A stretch of 64,000 nucleotides of DNA from Strongylocentrotus purpuratus (GCF_000002235.5 NW_022145609.1:38056130-38120129), one strand, 5' to 3'; numbered from the stretch's first letter, positions 12,222-24,581 are shown. Notes: generated from the sequence alone by a model not told the origin. Made by a program: numbers and translations.

Positions 12222-12345
12222 TTAATAATAATAATAATAATCCGGTTTTTTATATAGCGCTCAATACACCGATCCAACGATGTGCCTAAGCGCATGTGTG
12301 AATTTCTTCTAATAGGGGTGGAGTCGGCCCTTATCCCTACCCCTT
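12222..12345 (-). mobile_element. L2/CR1-like LINE 3' tail
   Basis: On the minus strand: GCGCTTAGGCAC, then GAGCGCTATATAA, then (ATT)n. This is the typical GCGC..GCGCTATATAA plus short-repeat 3' end of L2/CR1-type LINEs or SINEs that borrow it. No coding part is attached. Confidence 0.5.
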
Positions 12346-13680
12346 GCATATATATACTCAGGTTTTATTTGTGTGCATAATATGCAGAAGACGGACGATA
12401 CCAATCTTCTCGCCTGCACAAAGTCTGTAAATGACCAGTTTAATTTGAGACTCAAAAAGTTGCCAAACATAAGTTGCTCGATATCAAAGTATCAGTGGGT
12501 AATGACTGCGTTATGAATTTACTCCACAGGGTCGGACAAAATGAGGAAAATTAGTTTAGCATCACCTTGAAGGTTATATGTATCGTTAAAGGATGGCGCC
12601 ACTGTACTTAACCGTTTCTTAGTAGAGAATTACGGTTGTGTCCGCTTTTTAGCAAAAAAACTCGCGCAAATACTTTACGCCATGTTGTGATCCAAATGCA
12701 ATTATAGATTGAGTGTTGGGTACTGGTAAAGATTTGTGGCAATTTTTGAGATGTCTCGTTTGTATTCTCACCAGGTAAAAGACGTAAGAGCAATATAAGC
12801 ACCTCAAAACTGTTTGGAAACTCAAGTTTGATAATTATATTTCTATTGTCATGGCATAAGCATAGCTCTGTTTAAAATCATTAGAAATGTGTTTATTCTT
12901 CTTTAAGATAACATCGATCGAATTTTAGTTTCCAAACTTTTGTTGAGGGCTTTATATTTCAATGGCGTGTTTATTTAATGCCCGTATACATTTAGTTTAT
13001 GTTTGCGGTGATTTTTATTTTTTCTGCTTTCCAAAAAGATTGATTCTATTTTTGATATAAATGGGTTTTGTAATGGTTTCAGTGCCTCACAATATGCTAA
13101 TTGTTTGTAATTCCTTTACATGTATATATTCAACCTTCTAGAGTATGGTTGTAAGCACAAGCAAAAATGAAATCATCTGAAACTCTATACCACCGGTATA
13201 GAATTATCCGCTTTATCTGACAGTGTCCATGTACTCTAGGGAATTCGCAAGGAAGGAAAACGTGGGGTACTCGCAAATACACGAAGTACTCGAGATGGAC
13301 TGACGACTAAATAAACAGAATCAAGTTTGTTTAAGGTTAAGCAAATTGTTTCAATTGCTTCAGTCTATTTGTCTCAGTATCAGCAAAATATTGTGACTGA
13401 ATTCTTTTCAGAATTCGTAGATTTCTTCATATTTTACAATTCCCTTGTGAAAAGCATATAACATTTATTTATATTTCAGTCCGATTCTAAAATATGTCAA
13501 TCAATTATTGTTTAAGTTTGGGAACATGAAGTTCCAAACTCGATGTATTTTCATGTTGATAAATGAAGGCTATTTCATATAGATCTATGATTGAGAGGAA
13601 GCTACTGCATCGGATGAAATAAGAAAAGCCATCACGTACAAGAACACTATAAGTTATTTCAGTATACGCAGCTACATATT
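12346..13680. other. intergenic sequence
   Basis: AT-rich. I see no gene, RNA or clear repeat structure. Confidence 0.3.
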
Positions 13681-13820
13681 CAGTGGCGAAAGCAGGATTT
13701 TTTCAAGGGGGTGGGGGGGGGGTTAAAACATTTTTAAATCGGGCCGAAAATTTCGCAACGCCTCAGTCAGCCGCTGAATAAGCGGGGGGGGGGGGGGGTC
13801 AACCCCCCCCCCCCCCGCTG
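13681..13820. mobile_element. hAT-like miniature element, 140 bp
   Basis: Starts CAGTGGCGAAAGCAGG and ends CCCCGCTG. Flanked by TACATATT (13673-13680) and TATATATT (13821-13828), a 7/8 match to an 8-bp target duplication. The interior has paired poly-G and poly-C runs able to form a G/C hairpin. Confidence 0.6.
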
Positions 13821-14213
13821 TATATATTGTATCCTTCAACACTTGGTTATCTTTCTATTTTTTCCTTCCCTGCTCTACCCATCTCCTCTGTCTATCATTG
13901 TTTCTCTTCTACTCTCTCGCTCTGTCTATCGGCATCATAAGTCTTATCAAATTGATTTCGTATAACCTACCCATTTAAAGCTGTTATGACTCTACATGGC
14001 ATCATAAATATCAACCATTATAACTGCAATTGTCTAGGACTATGATTATTTCTTTTTGTAAATTGATTTGTAAAACTTACATCAGTGAAAAACAAATTTC
14101 CGACTGGATGATAAATACTTGATTTCAACTTCGATTTCAATTTTTTTTAGTATGTAATCGTTCGAAATAGAATACTTGAGGGAAGATTATAATTTCTGAT
14201 ATTTTTTGATAAA

Positions 14214-14402
14214 AAGTACAGAGCAAATGTAAGCGGAGCTCGCAAGATACGTCACAGAGTTGCCAATTTGTTTTTGCTTGATCGCATCTTCAAAAATTCA
14301 TAACTTTCTTATTTTCAATCGGAATTTGTTTAATCTTTCACCGACCCGTTCCCCTCATTTTTCTACTTTTATTAAAACCAAATTAATATTAGGATGGCCT
14401 TT
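14214..14402. mobile_element. TTAA-type miniature element, family 3, partial
   Basis: Shares GGAGCTCGCA.GATACGTCACAG, AATTCATAACTTTCTTATTTT-like and TTTAATCTTTCACC-like words with 31655-31835 and with the whole copy at 48936-49195. The right end (ATTAGGATGGCC) is eroded. Confidence 0.5.
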
Positions 14403-14755
14403 TGCTGCTCCAAGCTTTGAACAGTTTCTAATAAAATATATTTTAAAAATGATAAAAACACTTCTACTCCCCATAATATGATTTAAAAAAACATTATTCA
14501 CTAGGTAATTCAATGGCTTCGATCATTTGAAACTTTAATTAATTAATCAATACTACAACAATTACCCCTTTCCTACAGCAATGATAGTTTACGTAAACGA
14601 TTCGGATAGGGAAAACGAGGGGCCGGAATATCAAAATCGTTTTGATAATTCATACGAGAAGGCATGCAGAACGCCCCGCGTCAGTTTTTATGCATAATCA
14701 ATAATGCGACTCTTCTAAAATTGAATTGAAGTACTGAATTGAATGTCCGTATATA

Positions 14756-15421
14756 CCGTGTGAGTCAAAAAAAAGTTTACACATAGAAAAATGCTAATTA
14801 TTTTAAAAATCATCAATGAAAAGTAAATTATTATACATCTTATGAAAGTGTTTTATCCCAAATCATTTGGTATCATTTTTGTGTGGTATGTGATCACGCT
14901 TGGATAAACAGGAGTCAGGAGGCATTGTTTACGAGAGTGCAAAATTCGACTTGCGCCAAAGTGATGCCTACAGTACGTGTTATCTTGGGATTAGCGGAGT
15001 GAGAGAATGAATTGAATGTATGAAATGTAATGCATTGCATATGTTTTTTGCAGAAGCAAAGTTACGCACACACACTCACATGTGCACAAATGTTCGTTGA
15101 TATTTGATATTCGATATATTTGATATGAGGGGCATGATTAAATTTGCTAGGGATGTTATTCGGATTTGCAAAGATCGAATTAATACCCAAATCCATATTG
15201 GTTTATTCAAACATCACATAAGCAACTTCAAGTCGATGTTTGCACTCTCGCAAACAATGCCTCCTGATCATCCAAGCGTGAACACATACCACACAAAATG
15301 ATACTAAATGATTCTGGATAAAACACTCTTTCATAAGATGTATAATAATTTACTGTTCATAGATGATTTTTAAAAATAATAAGCAATTTTCTAGGTGTAA
15401 ACTTTTTTTTTACTCACACTG
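14756..15421. mobile_element. TA-flanked element with about 185-bp inverted repeats
   Basis: Left arm about 14756-14944, right arm about 15239-15421, closely complementary along their length. The ends read GTGTGAGTCAAAAAAAAG on the left and its near-complement on the right, flanked by TA (14754-14755, 15422-15423). TA target and GTGTGAGT ends suggest a Tc1/mariner-type non-autonomous element with very long inverted repeats. The 290-bp centre has no transposase. A single related end (GAGTGAGTCAGAAAAAA) occurs at 17502. Confidence 0.7.
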
Positions 15422-15423
15422 TA

Positions 15424-15981
15424 TATTGACAACTGACTATGACAATAAATGTGGACATACAACATACGTAGGATGTGTTCTGTAGCAACGGTTTATCACG
15501 AAGCGCTTGGTAGAATTAGATTGAAAGAAAGACTGTATCATATTACAAGGTTTCAACATTTACCAATTCATCAAAATATTGGCATTTATGTTATCAGGTG
15601 ACAGCTGAATACATAATAAAAGAGTGACAGTAAAACAGCGTTGCCATGGAAACTAATGTATGGTGTGACGAATGGAAGGCTGCGATATTGAAACAGATTG
15701 TACCCAGGAGTTTTTAGAGCTGGAGTCCATACTAGCAAGAAATTATTTCAGTCAGCTGCCGTTTTCTAAGGTTGCACAATATAATCTACAGGTGTGCTGT
15801 TACATTTGATGTCCGAGGTTCGAAGCCGCCAATATCATTGGAAAGCTTGAGTAGTGATTTTGTTTCACAAAGAAATATCCTAAATATTTCACTTTTTATT
15901 GAACTAACAAGGGGAAAATCGAATAGATAAAATATGAATACAAAAGCCTAATTGGGGCAAGAAATTTGCTTACATTGTATG
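15424..15981. other. intergenic sequence
   Basis: No gene or clear repeat seen. Confidence 0.3.
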
Positions 15982-15989
15982 GTAGCAGC

Positions 15990-16070
15990 CAGACGCGAAC
16001 GCAGGGGGGGGGGGTTGGGGTTAAACCCCCCCCCCCCTTGAGTTTTTTGTATGTGTATGTTTTATGTATG

Positions 16071-16101
<31 letters not shown>

Positions 16102-16208
16102 ATGCCCATGGCTGACCTAAAAAAGGTGGCCTTACCCCCCCCCCCTAAACGGAACAAAATGTCAAATTTTAAAATTTCGAGACCAAAAAAAAAAAAAAGT
16201 GTCCTCTT

Positions 16209-16243
<35 letters not shown>

Positions 16244-16366
16244 TATCCCCTCGCTTATTCAGCGGCTGGCTGAGCTGTTGCGATTTTTTTGAGACTCTAA
16301 AAAAAAAAAAGTGTACGCTTACCCACCCCCCCCCCCCCCCTTGAAAATATCCCGCGTACGTCACTG
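15990..16366. mobile_element. hAT-like miniature element with poly-G/poly-C core
   Basis: Ends CAGACGCGAACGCAGG and CCCGCGTACGTCACTG are imperfect inverted repeats. Flanks GTAGCAGC (15982-15989) and ATAGCAGC (16367-16374) match 7/8 as an 8-bp target duplication. The interior contains T, A, G and C homopolymers and the repeated module TTATTCAGCGGCTGGCTGAG, also present at 31286. No transposase. Confidence 0.7.
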
Positions 16367-16374
16367 ATAGCAGC

Positions 16375-16994
16375 TTAAATTTAAGAAAAATAGTAAATTT
16401 TTACAATCCTAAAACCTGCAATTTGACACTTTTCCGATTACTTCCGGCTCACGAAAATAAAAAGTGAATTTATTCATGTATAATTATTTATGATGTTGTA
16501 TGTCAAATTAGTGCCCACACATGCCCAGTCGAGTAATTTTGATGAATATTTCAGGAAATGTTGCTCCATTTTCTTTCGCTTGCCTCCTGTGAAGGTAAGC
16601 ACTGCACTGCTCGTATAATCAGACGAGTGGTAGCGAAAAGTAATTATCATTACAAAAACATATTTCCCTTTGAAAGTGGCCCGTTAGTTAACAGCTAGGC
16701 AGGAATCTTTTGTCTACGTATCTGCTAGGAAGATCCAGTTATACATGCTTGACATATTTTCTCCTGGCGGCATCGAAGATGGTACAAAGGGAATGAGCTA
16801 GATAGGACTCCATCTCTTAAAACTCTTTGATTGTACTAATGTATTGTCTTTTATCTGTGCGGATGTGGATTCGGTTTTTTGAACCCACATGACCGGATAT
16901 ATTAATTGGGGGAGGGGCGGTAACTGGATGCCGCATCAAACCCACCCCTTTGACCGAAAATAAGGGTTTGCGTTAATAGGCATCGTTTATGGGG
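16375..16994. other. intergenic sequence
   Basis: No gene recognised. Base composition rises sharply in G+C at the next feature. Confidence 0.3.
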
Positions 16995-17445
16995 CTTTCA
17001 CATATACACTCCGGGGCCCGTACGGCGAGTAAAAACAGACATTTTGGGAATTTTCGGCCGGTGTCCGGCCGGTTGCCGTAAAGTTCCTACGGGCGCCGGG
17101 ACAGTTTTTTAATCCGTACGGGCGACGTGGTGCTGAGTTGGCTGCTCCCAGTCTCCCGGCGTTTTTATCTGACCGTTAGGCCGTAGAAAGCCCGTAAAGG
17201 GCCCGTAGGGCACCTTACGGGTCCCATGCGGGCTCCGGACGGTGCCCGGGCGGGCCCCTCACGATTTTGGGGGTCAATTCTCATGAAATATGTTTACGGG
17301 CGCCTTGCGGTATACTCAAGGGTTCCGTACGGCGCCCTCACGGGCCCCTCAAGAGCCCCGGGTGATATGCACAACAACAGGCGTCTGCCATCCGGGGGCC
17401 ATTTAAAATGAATATTGCCCGTGCGGGTCCCTCATGGCGGCATCT
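16995..17445. repeat. GC-rich island with repeated TACGGGC words
   Basis: About 450 bp of strongly G+C-rich sequence in an AT-rich setting. TACGGGC, GCCCGTA and CGGGCCCCTCA recur in both orientations (near 17014, 17088, 17116, 17190, 17290, 17325 and 17410). Palindromes such as CCGTACGG and GGGCCC are frequent. A 61-residue frame at 17226-17411 lies within it but shows no domain. It could be a decayed GC-rich repeat or a CpG-island-like element; the family is not recognised. Confidence 0.5.
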
Positions 17446-17498
17446 CGAAATGTACAACGCAGTTTTAAATACAGGAGGTGCGGATACCAGAGGACACA

Positions 17499-17760
17499 TA
17501 CAGAGTGAGTCAGAAAAAATGTCCCACTTTTTAAAAGTTGTATTGTTTGAAGTATGAATATTTAATCATGAGTTTCATGATATTTCTTGATAGAGTAATT
17601 CTCCCAGTACATTTAGGTACCATTTTCATTTGAAACTCTGCATGCATGACTGACATCAGACAATCTTTCAAGACTGCCAGATCTCACTTGTTAGATCTGA
17701 GATGCATGGCCCTACGTGTTATCAGTGTCTGTGATATGGTGTAATATTGAAGCCCTAACA
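17499..17760 (+). repeat. possible one-ended mariner-like repeat
   Basis: Begins CAGAGTGAGTCAGAAAAAA, similar to the ends of the TA-flanked element at 14756-15421. I could not find the matching opposite end. Confidence 0.35.
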
Positions 17761-18111
17761 AAATTGCGCTTCAAAACGAACATGAAGTGCCTCAAAAAAC
17801 GTAAAAATCTTTGAGTGACCGGTTTAACCATACTCATTTCCCCAATAGACTGTAGTGTTATACAAACCAATTCTGAAATTTCTCATTCCAATCATAGATA
17901 TCTTGATAATCAGACAGGCGATTGGCTTGTAAAAGTCATGGGATACATGTGTATGACCTAAAGGTTTATAATCATGATTGCAGCATTAGCTAAATCCAGG
18001 ATTTGTTAAGGAATATGAGGCAAAGTTACCCAATCCCTTTAACGGGGAGGGGATTTTAAAGGCGAACAGTTATATTGCTTTGACACCTTGTTCTCTACTT
18101 ATAGTTATTTT

Positions 18112-18182
18112 AATAATAATAATAATAATACATAACATTTATTAGGCGCTTAATACTGATGTTTCTAAGCGCACAGTGTTCT
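18112..18182 (-). mobile_element. L2/CR1-like LINE 3' tail
   Basis: Minus strand reads GTGCGCTTAGAAACATCAG, TTAAGCGCCTAATAAATG, then (ATT)n, the same tail type as at 12222-12345. Confidence 0.5.
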
Positions 18183-18533
18183 GATTAAGAGAAGACTATA
18201 ACCCGTAGAATTAATGGCTTGTTCGGACATGACGCGGTAAACCACCGCAAAGAAAAAAAATTGGGCCGGGTTTTTTGTGTGTGTTTTTTTTATAAAGGGG
18301 TAAATAAATTGCAACTGCGGGCAACAAATATCCTGCGTGTATTCACTGCAGTGTGCTCTCTGTTATCAGATACAGAAAATAGAAACCTATTGCACTTTAC
18401 GTCACCATACAAATATGAAAAACGCGCCTCTGATTTGCCGCGTCACGTCTGAAACGAGGCTTAGCGTAGCGTAGGCCAAGTGATAATGAGGGTGGGGGGG
18501 CACTATCGGTACTGAGGGCGGACACCAGTCCTG

Positions 18534-18847
18534 GGGGGGGGTGTTTCACAAAGATCGTAAGTTGAACTTATCTCTAAGTTGGACTTAAAAATTATAGAGA
18601 GCTATTTGTAGCCTTAGAATAAAATATATTCAAAAGTAAAAATTCAAGTATTTTCAACTTTTCATGAATTCCACATCCAGAACATGAAATCTCCTTGATT
18701 ATAGAAAGTATGAATGATTTGAATCAACATTTTATGCCTTTTAAAATAACTTTTACAAAATGTTTTCAAAGATGCTAAAGGCTTTCCATAATTGTTAAGT
18801 CAAACTTAGAGATACGTTCAACCTAGGATTTTTGTGAAACACCCCCC
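18534..18847. mobile_element. foldback miniature element, GGTGTTTCACAAA ends
   Basis: Ends GGGGGGTGTTTCACAAA and TTTGTGAAACACCCCCC. Inverted repeats extend inward about 50 bp with mismatches (GTTGAACTTATCTCTAAGTT paired with the AACTTAGAGATACGTTCAAC region). About 314 bp, no coding capacity. Confidence 0.65.
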
Positions 18848-19263
18848 TGGACTATTTGGATGAAGTACGATATGATAGAGTTGGCGAAGAGAGGAATGTG
18901 AGATTGGGTAGTATCATCTTCTTTTCACATTGCTTTTGTCCTTCTCCCAACCTCCTTCTTTCTCCACCCCTCCCTTGTTACTCGATGGGGGGGGGGGCTG
19001 GACTTCCCCTCAAGCTGTAACATTGGACACCACATGTTTAATTTTCCTTATCTCTAGAGGACTGTGCATTCACGGACTGAAATTAGTTTTTCTTTTCTTC
19101 AAAAAGATAAATTAACTCTTCGAGTCTACATCCACTCTGATATTTGAAACTCGAACTGGTTTGTCCGCCAAAATTAATTTCCAACCCTCGTGGTATTCAT
19201 CACGTTCACAATCTCTAAGGAGTAGCCTTTCAATGATGAATTGAGGGCCTCTCCTCACAAAAA

Positions 19264-19402
19264 GATTGCTACGAATGTATTTCGTGGAAAACTGAGGATA
19301 TCATTTTTCACGATTTATTAAATATCACCAAATAAAATTGCAACGAAGATAATTTCGTTGAACGCTGAGGATATCATTTTCATGATTTATTGGATATCAC
19401 CA
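19264..19402 (+). repeat. two tandem units of about 70 bp
   Basis: The unit (ATTGC.ACGAA..(A/T)ATTTCGT.GAA..CTGAGGATATCATTTT..ATGATTTATT..ATATCACCAA) occurs twice head to tail. No coding signal. Confidence 0.5.
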
Positions 19403-19447
19403 AGTTACGTGTGCGCTGTATACTCTGTTGTCATCTTGCCACGCTGC

Positions 19448-19450
19448 AGC

Positions 19451-19485
<35 letters not shown>

Positions 19486-19592
19486 TCTCCCTGTTTTTGT
19501 GTCTCTTTCTTTCGCTCTCTCTTGCTCTCTATCTCTCTTCCTCTCTCCATTTTCATTCCTTCCTTTCTCTCTCTCTCTCTCTCTCTCCACAC
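19448..19592. repeat. CT-rich microsatellite tract
   Basis: Poly-C followed by (CT)n and imperfect pyrimidine-rich sequence. Long frames through it are low-complexity artefacts. Confidence 0.7.
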
Positions 19593-19619
19593 AATTTCTC
19601 TGTTATAATTAGCTCTTAA

Positions 19620-21060
19620 CGCCCTATCATATAATAGATTCTGATTTTTATTGTATACAACAAAAAAGTTAGCTCACGACTTTAAAAAAAAAAGCTTCTT
19701 CATTGTATCCGTCGTTTAGAGAAAGAAGATTAAACAAGAAGAAAACACGTCCAATAAACCAACCGACTAACAAATAAACAAACAAACAAACGAATAAACG
19801 CATTTCACATCGAATCAAATCACTTACCCGGCATTTAACAAATAAAGTTGAGTTCTAAATTCGATTGCAATGGCGAATTAACCATTACGGAAACAAAATA
19901 GATTATGTAGTACCTAAGAACAGTCGTGACTTTAAACGTCTTTAAATTTCTAATCGTCTAAACCATGCAGAAAATCACAAACAATAAAGAACGATGCACA
20001 ACAAATAAGTAGACTTACAGGTAACATCTAAATTATTCTTACCCTTACCAAGTTTTGTAATTTTGCAAGTATGTAGAAATTGTATTTGTCCCGATTTATC
20101 TTGTTTGAGAATGTGACGTATCAGAGTTTACATTTAAATGTATTTAATGAAATCCCTAATTCAACCAGTCCATCTTTATTTCTTGAGTTACACAAAACAC
20201 CATCAAACATCACATTTACAAGGGGTATATAAATAATGTTGTTGTTAAACTGAGCTTTTAACGGAGGCATTTCTAGTAATATTGCAAATATCGGAGCATT
20301 TGGGACGCCTCCTTTTCAGGGAATATTTCTGCCGTGATATTCATCTACAGAATAATTATTGCACGATAAACTACACAGTCTTTATTTCTTTTTTACCATT
20401 CAACTCAACCTTCTTTTTAAATATAAGTTTACCTCCACATTCACCTTGCCTTTCTAGCGGTTTATGCATAACCAATTAACCATCGGATCATTTTCAATCA
20501 AGGCAGACAGTTTTCCATCCTATGCATTTCTAATCATGCTAATTAATTCGATTGTCTGTGCAATAGTGCTCAACCGTGGCATACTTTTTGGATCCGGTCC
20601 AATGTCTGAATATAAGAATGTATATAGTTTTAATGAAGTATAAGTGCGATTATTTTTTTAATCGAGAGAATGCTCAAGAGTCGGCCTTGGGTTTTTTTGT
20701 TTTGTTTGTTTGTTTGTTTGTTGTTGTTGTTTTTTTTTTGGGGGGGGGGTAATTTTTCACGGTGCTGAAGTCTACTGAGGATTAAATTGAAGAGTACTTA
20801 GGGACGACAACGTCTTTTTGTTTGTGTTTTTTTCAACATACCAGAAGTAAATTCTGGACTGCAACATAATATTGAAACAGAAACAAAAATAGCAATAAAA
20901 CAAATGCGATTGGAACGATTGGAATACAATTTGAAACCTGTGCAATTAATAAAGAGTTCCGTGAATTATAGCCCCATCCCTTGCTCCCTTGCATGCTTCT
21001 CATTTAGAAGCCCCCCCCCTCCCCCCCTCGTGACTTGACCCTTCTACACTACCTGGACAA
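19620..21060. other. intergenic sequence
   Basis: AT-rich, with a (GTTT)n/poly-T/poly-G run near 20695-20750. No gene recognised. Confidence 0.3.
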
Positions 21061-21121
21061 CCCATTCAGATTTAAAGGAGCACAACCCGCCAATGCCCCT
21101 TGAAATCTAATTTGGCATACC

Positions 21122-21340
21122 TTAAAGATGAAGTTGAGTTCTGGTCATGCAATTGCATTGTGAAAGAAACGGTGTGGAACCGACCAGAAAAGGTTGATCA
21201 TCTAGCATATAAGAATTTGTGTGTAATGCAAGGTTGTGGAATCATCAAAATGATAAGAAATGTGGCCAAGTCTTGGTAAAGTTACAAACACTTGCACAGA
21301 AAGATGTCTACGGGACTACACGAACACGTGGCGTAAAAAG
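21122..21340. mobile_element. TTAA-type miniature element, family 1 relative, reversed
   Basis: Starts near TTAAAGATGAAGTTGAGT and shares, in reverse orientation, the GGTCATGCAATTGCATTGTG, AAAGGTTGATCAT and AAAGATGT words with family 1 copies (for example 35738-36122). Diverged. Confidence 0.5.
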
Positions 21341-22028
21341 CCGGCCCCTCGATTTTTACGATGTTACATGCATATGTAGAATATGAAGGCATTTGAAGAG
21401 CCATGCTTTTCAAGGAACATGTCTTAACTGATGTTCTTCCACACTTGCATAATAAGAATGAGTAATGCTCACAAATTATTTGTCACCTCTTCCCAGAACT
21501 CAACCTTCTCTTTAACAACATTTTATTTAAGCGCCCCTAATTTGTTATCGTGTACTCTTTCAAACTGTTCTGTTCTTTTTCAGATGGTTTTTCGGAATTG
21601 TGCCCCCCATGAACACGCCTTATCGTCAATCTCCTCATGATAACTACCATGTTACAATGTGCATAATGATTATCATACATGTGCCTCGTATACATCAAAG
21701 TAACGGGCCTCGCAGCCCGTCGATATAATTTAGTTTGCATCGGGCAGTATATCAAAAATTGATTTGTTCGGGCGGAACATTTTATTTAATCAAAACATCA
21801 CACCCAAAGCGTGCATTATCTGCGATAAAATATGGCCCTCTAATGATTAGCCATAACTACTTTTTGATTGATTTGTATCGCCAAAATATTTCGAGGCCAA
21901 TTCGCATATCGCAATGTTGTGATTAAAGTTGCCTAGCAACTTTGTTTACGTGGGCGTATTGTCAAAATCGAGAAACAAAGCCCCGTCCAACTGATCTTGA
22001 TCCTGATTAGCCTAGATATATTGGAATA
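21341..22028. other. intergenic sequence
   Basis: No gene recognised. Confidence 0.3.
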
Positions 22029-22872
22029 AATAAAGACTGAGATAAATAAATGAATGAATGAATGAATGAATGAATGAATGAATGAACGAATGAATGAATA
22101 ATTGGGTGGATAAATGAATGAATGAATGAATGAACTAGTGGATGAATGAATGAATGAATGAATGAATTAATGAATGAACGAATGAAAAAATAATTTGGTG
22201 AATGAATGAATGAATGAATGAACGAGTGGATGAATGGAGGAATGAATGAACTAGTGGATGAATGAAGGAACGAATGAATAAATGAATGAATGAATGAGTG
22301 GACGGATGGATAGATGTATGAATGAACGAATTAATGAATGAATGAATGAATGAACGAATGAATAAATGAATGAATGAATGAGTGGATGGATGGATAGATG
22401 TATGAATGAACGAATTAATGAATAAACGAATGAATGAATAAACGAATGAATGAATGAAAGAATAAGAAAGTACCTGAGTATCAGATAAATAAATACATGA
22501 ATAAATACATAAATATATTAATGAATAAATGAATGAATGAACGAATGAAAAAATAATTTGGTGAATGAATGAATGAATGAATGAACGAGTGGATGAATGG
22601 AGGAATGAATGAACTAGTGGATGAATGAATGAACGAATGAATGAATGAATGAATGAAGGAACGAATGAATAAATGAATGAATGAATGAGCGGATGGATGG
22701 ATAGATGTATGAATGAACGAATTAATGAATAAACGAATGAATGAATAAACGAATGAATGAATGAAAGAATAAGAAAGTACCTGAGTATCAGATAAAATTA
22801 CATGAATAAATACATAAATATATTAATGAATAAATGAATAAATGAATGAATGAACAAATAAATAAATAAAAG
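22029..22872. repeat. TGAA tetranucleotide array with higher-order repeat
   Basis: About 840 bp of imperfect (TGAA)n. A longer unit, including AACGAATGAAAAAATAATTT and AGTACCTGAGTATCAGATAA, occurs twice at 307-362 bp spacing (22178/22540 and 22471/22778), so the array grew by segmental duplication as well as slippage. Confidence 0.75.
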
Positions 22873-23267
22873 TTAAAATGTCCCCTTATTCTCATACCTA
22901 CTGTTCAGGTGTATGCCATATTTTATTCTTATGTTTGACCTCTGATTGGATGATCTAAGGCTGTATTAGCACTTCCAGACATCCAGTCTGCCCTCTTCTC
23001 AAAATAAACTTTAAGGAAAAAAATGATTGAATTATTTAAATCTGAATTCTTTTGAAAGAAATGATCTTTAATGCAATTTTGGATATGATTACTTGTGTAT
23101 TTCATATTCTGGAAAATCTTGTAGGAACAAGGTGTGGCAACTGTATCCAGTTATATCCAGCTATAGACAACTGTAGATTTTTTAAATATTTTTTTTTGTA
23201 AATACTTTGTCTACGGGTATAATAGATAAGCACCGTGCAGAGACCGGAACCCAAAACCTATCCAATA
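22873..23267. other. intergenic sequence
   Basis: No gene recognised. Confidence 0.3.
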
Positions 23268-23340
23268 GTAACAAATAATAATTATGTATTTATATAGTGC
23301 ATTTTTCATATACATGGTCAAAGGCGCTCTGCAATCATAT
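23268..23340 (-). mobile_element. L2/CR1-like LINE 3' tail
   Basis: Minus strand reads CAGAGCGCCTTTGACCATG, then GCACTATATAAATACATAA, then ATT repeats, the canonical tail pattern. Confidence 0.55.
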
Positions 23341-24014
23341 CAAAAAGAGAAGAGTGTTTATAGATATTTGTTGAAGGTATTGAGAGTCAAGTATTAACCA
23401 CTGAACCACAGTGCTTACATAATTACTAAATAATGTAGGGTGTGTCTTATTTTCTTCTCTCAAATAATTGTGAATTGCATCAATAGATATAATGAAGTAA
23501 AAATATGATAAAATAATACTCACGAAGCGAAAGAACCTTCAGAAGTATAGCTCATTTTCCCCGAATAATTGTAAATTGTGTAATGAAATAATAATCACGA
23601 AGCGAGTGATCCTTTATAAATGAAATTCAGTTAACCAAACAAAATGTAATAATAATAAGTCTCAATGTAATAATTTATTATTATCAAGTTACATCACAAT
23701 GATTATTCAATTCCTACGTCATTGTTTAACAAAATAATTAAATAACAGTGTGACCATCATGTTCATAGAAAATCTGTTAATACTAAGTTTGAAGGAGATG
23801 AAAGTTATTAAAAGCACATGCCTTGTGGTGAAGTCGGTATAATAAAAAAGACGTATGATACAAAGTTTTGGACCGGTAAAGAGTGCTGCAGATGTCAACA
23901 AAATAACTGAAATCTCCCTGGTAAATGTAAATGGGTTTTCAGTGCATTTGTGTTAAAAAGTAATAGTCTACAGTGTGATTTTCGTTTTCTTCTCTTTTTT
24001 AAAAAGTTGTAAAT

Positions 24015-24051
24015 ATATATAGGAATCACTGTTAAAGTGATTCCTGTATAT
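24015..24051. repeat. short perfect hairpin
   Basis: AGGAATCAC and GTGATTCCT (24021-24045) around a TGTTAAA loop, flanked by further complementary ATATA words. No U-run terminator context applies in a eukaryote. Function unknown. Confidence 0.45.
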
Positions 24052-24092
24052 TTTATAAGTGTTACAGAATATCAAATCGCTAAAGACCTTGT

Positions 24093-24165
24093 ATAATAAT
24101 AATAATAATGCGCACATATCCACCAGAGGGTGCTCAAGGCGCTTTCAATGAGCTACATAATTATA
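24093..24165 (-). mobile_element. L2/CR1-like LINE 3' tail
   Basis: Minus strand reads GAAAGCGCCTTGAGCACC, then TATGTGCGC(ATT)n, a good match to the L2-type 3' end. Confidence 0.55.
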
Positions 24166-24393
24166 AACTATACTTTGATACAATTATGCTTACAGGCCTG
24201 TAGACGAACGTGCGTGCACGTGATGTGTAATATGAAATGAAGGAAAATGGATATCACCGCTCCATCCAAACGATGAAATAATAATGAGGGTGTGTAAGGG
24301 ACCAATCACCTGCAAGAACAAAACGTGTCATGTTTGCTAACAATAACTGTTACATCCAAGAAGATTACATTGACAATTATAGTGAAGTGGAGA

Positions 24394-24461
24394 GGAGAGA
24401 GAGAAAGAGAGAGGGGAAAGGGGAGGTAAGAAATAGAGAGAGAGAGAGAGAGTGAGAGAGA

Positions 24462-24492
<31 letters not shown>

Positions 24493-24542
24493 GGGAGGGA
24501 GAGAGGGAGGGGAGGTGATTATATATATATAGAGAGAGAGAA

Positions 24543-24577
<35 letters not shown>
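24394..24577. repeat. GA-rich microsatellite tract
   Basis: Polypurine (GA)n with interruptions and a short (TA)n insert. Frames through it encode only Ser/Leu repeats. Confidence 0.75.

Positions 24578-24581
<4 letters not shown>

Noticed and set aside
15104-15301. 65-residue plus-strand frame
   Set aside because: Lies across the centre and right inverted-repeat arm of the mariner-like element and has no transposase motif.
16051-16364. Frames of about 100 residues on both strands with Pro/Gly/Phe/Lys runs
   Set aside because: Homopolymers of a hAT-like miniature element, not coding.
22029-22872. CRISPR-like regular repeats
   Set aside because: Simple tetranucleotide array without unique spacers, in a eukaryotic genome.
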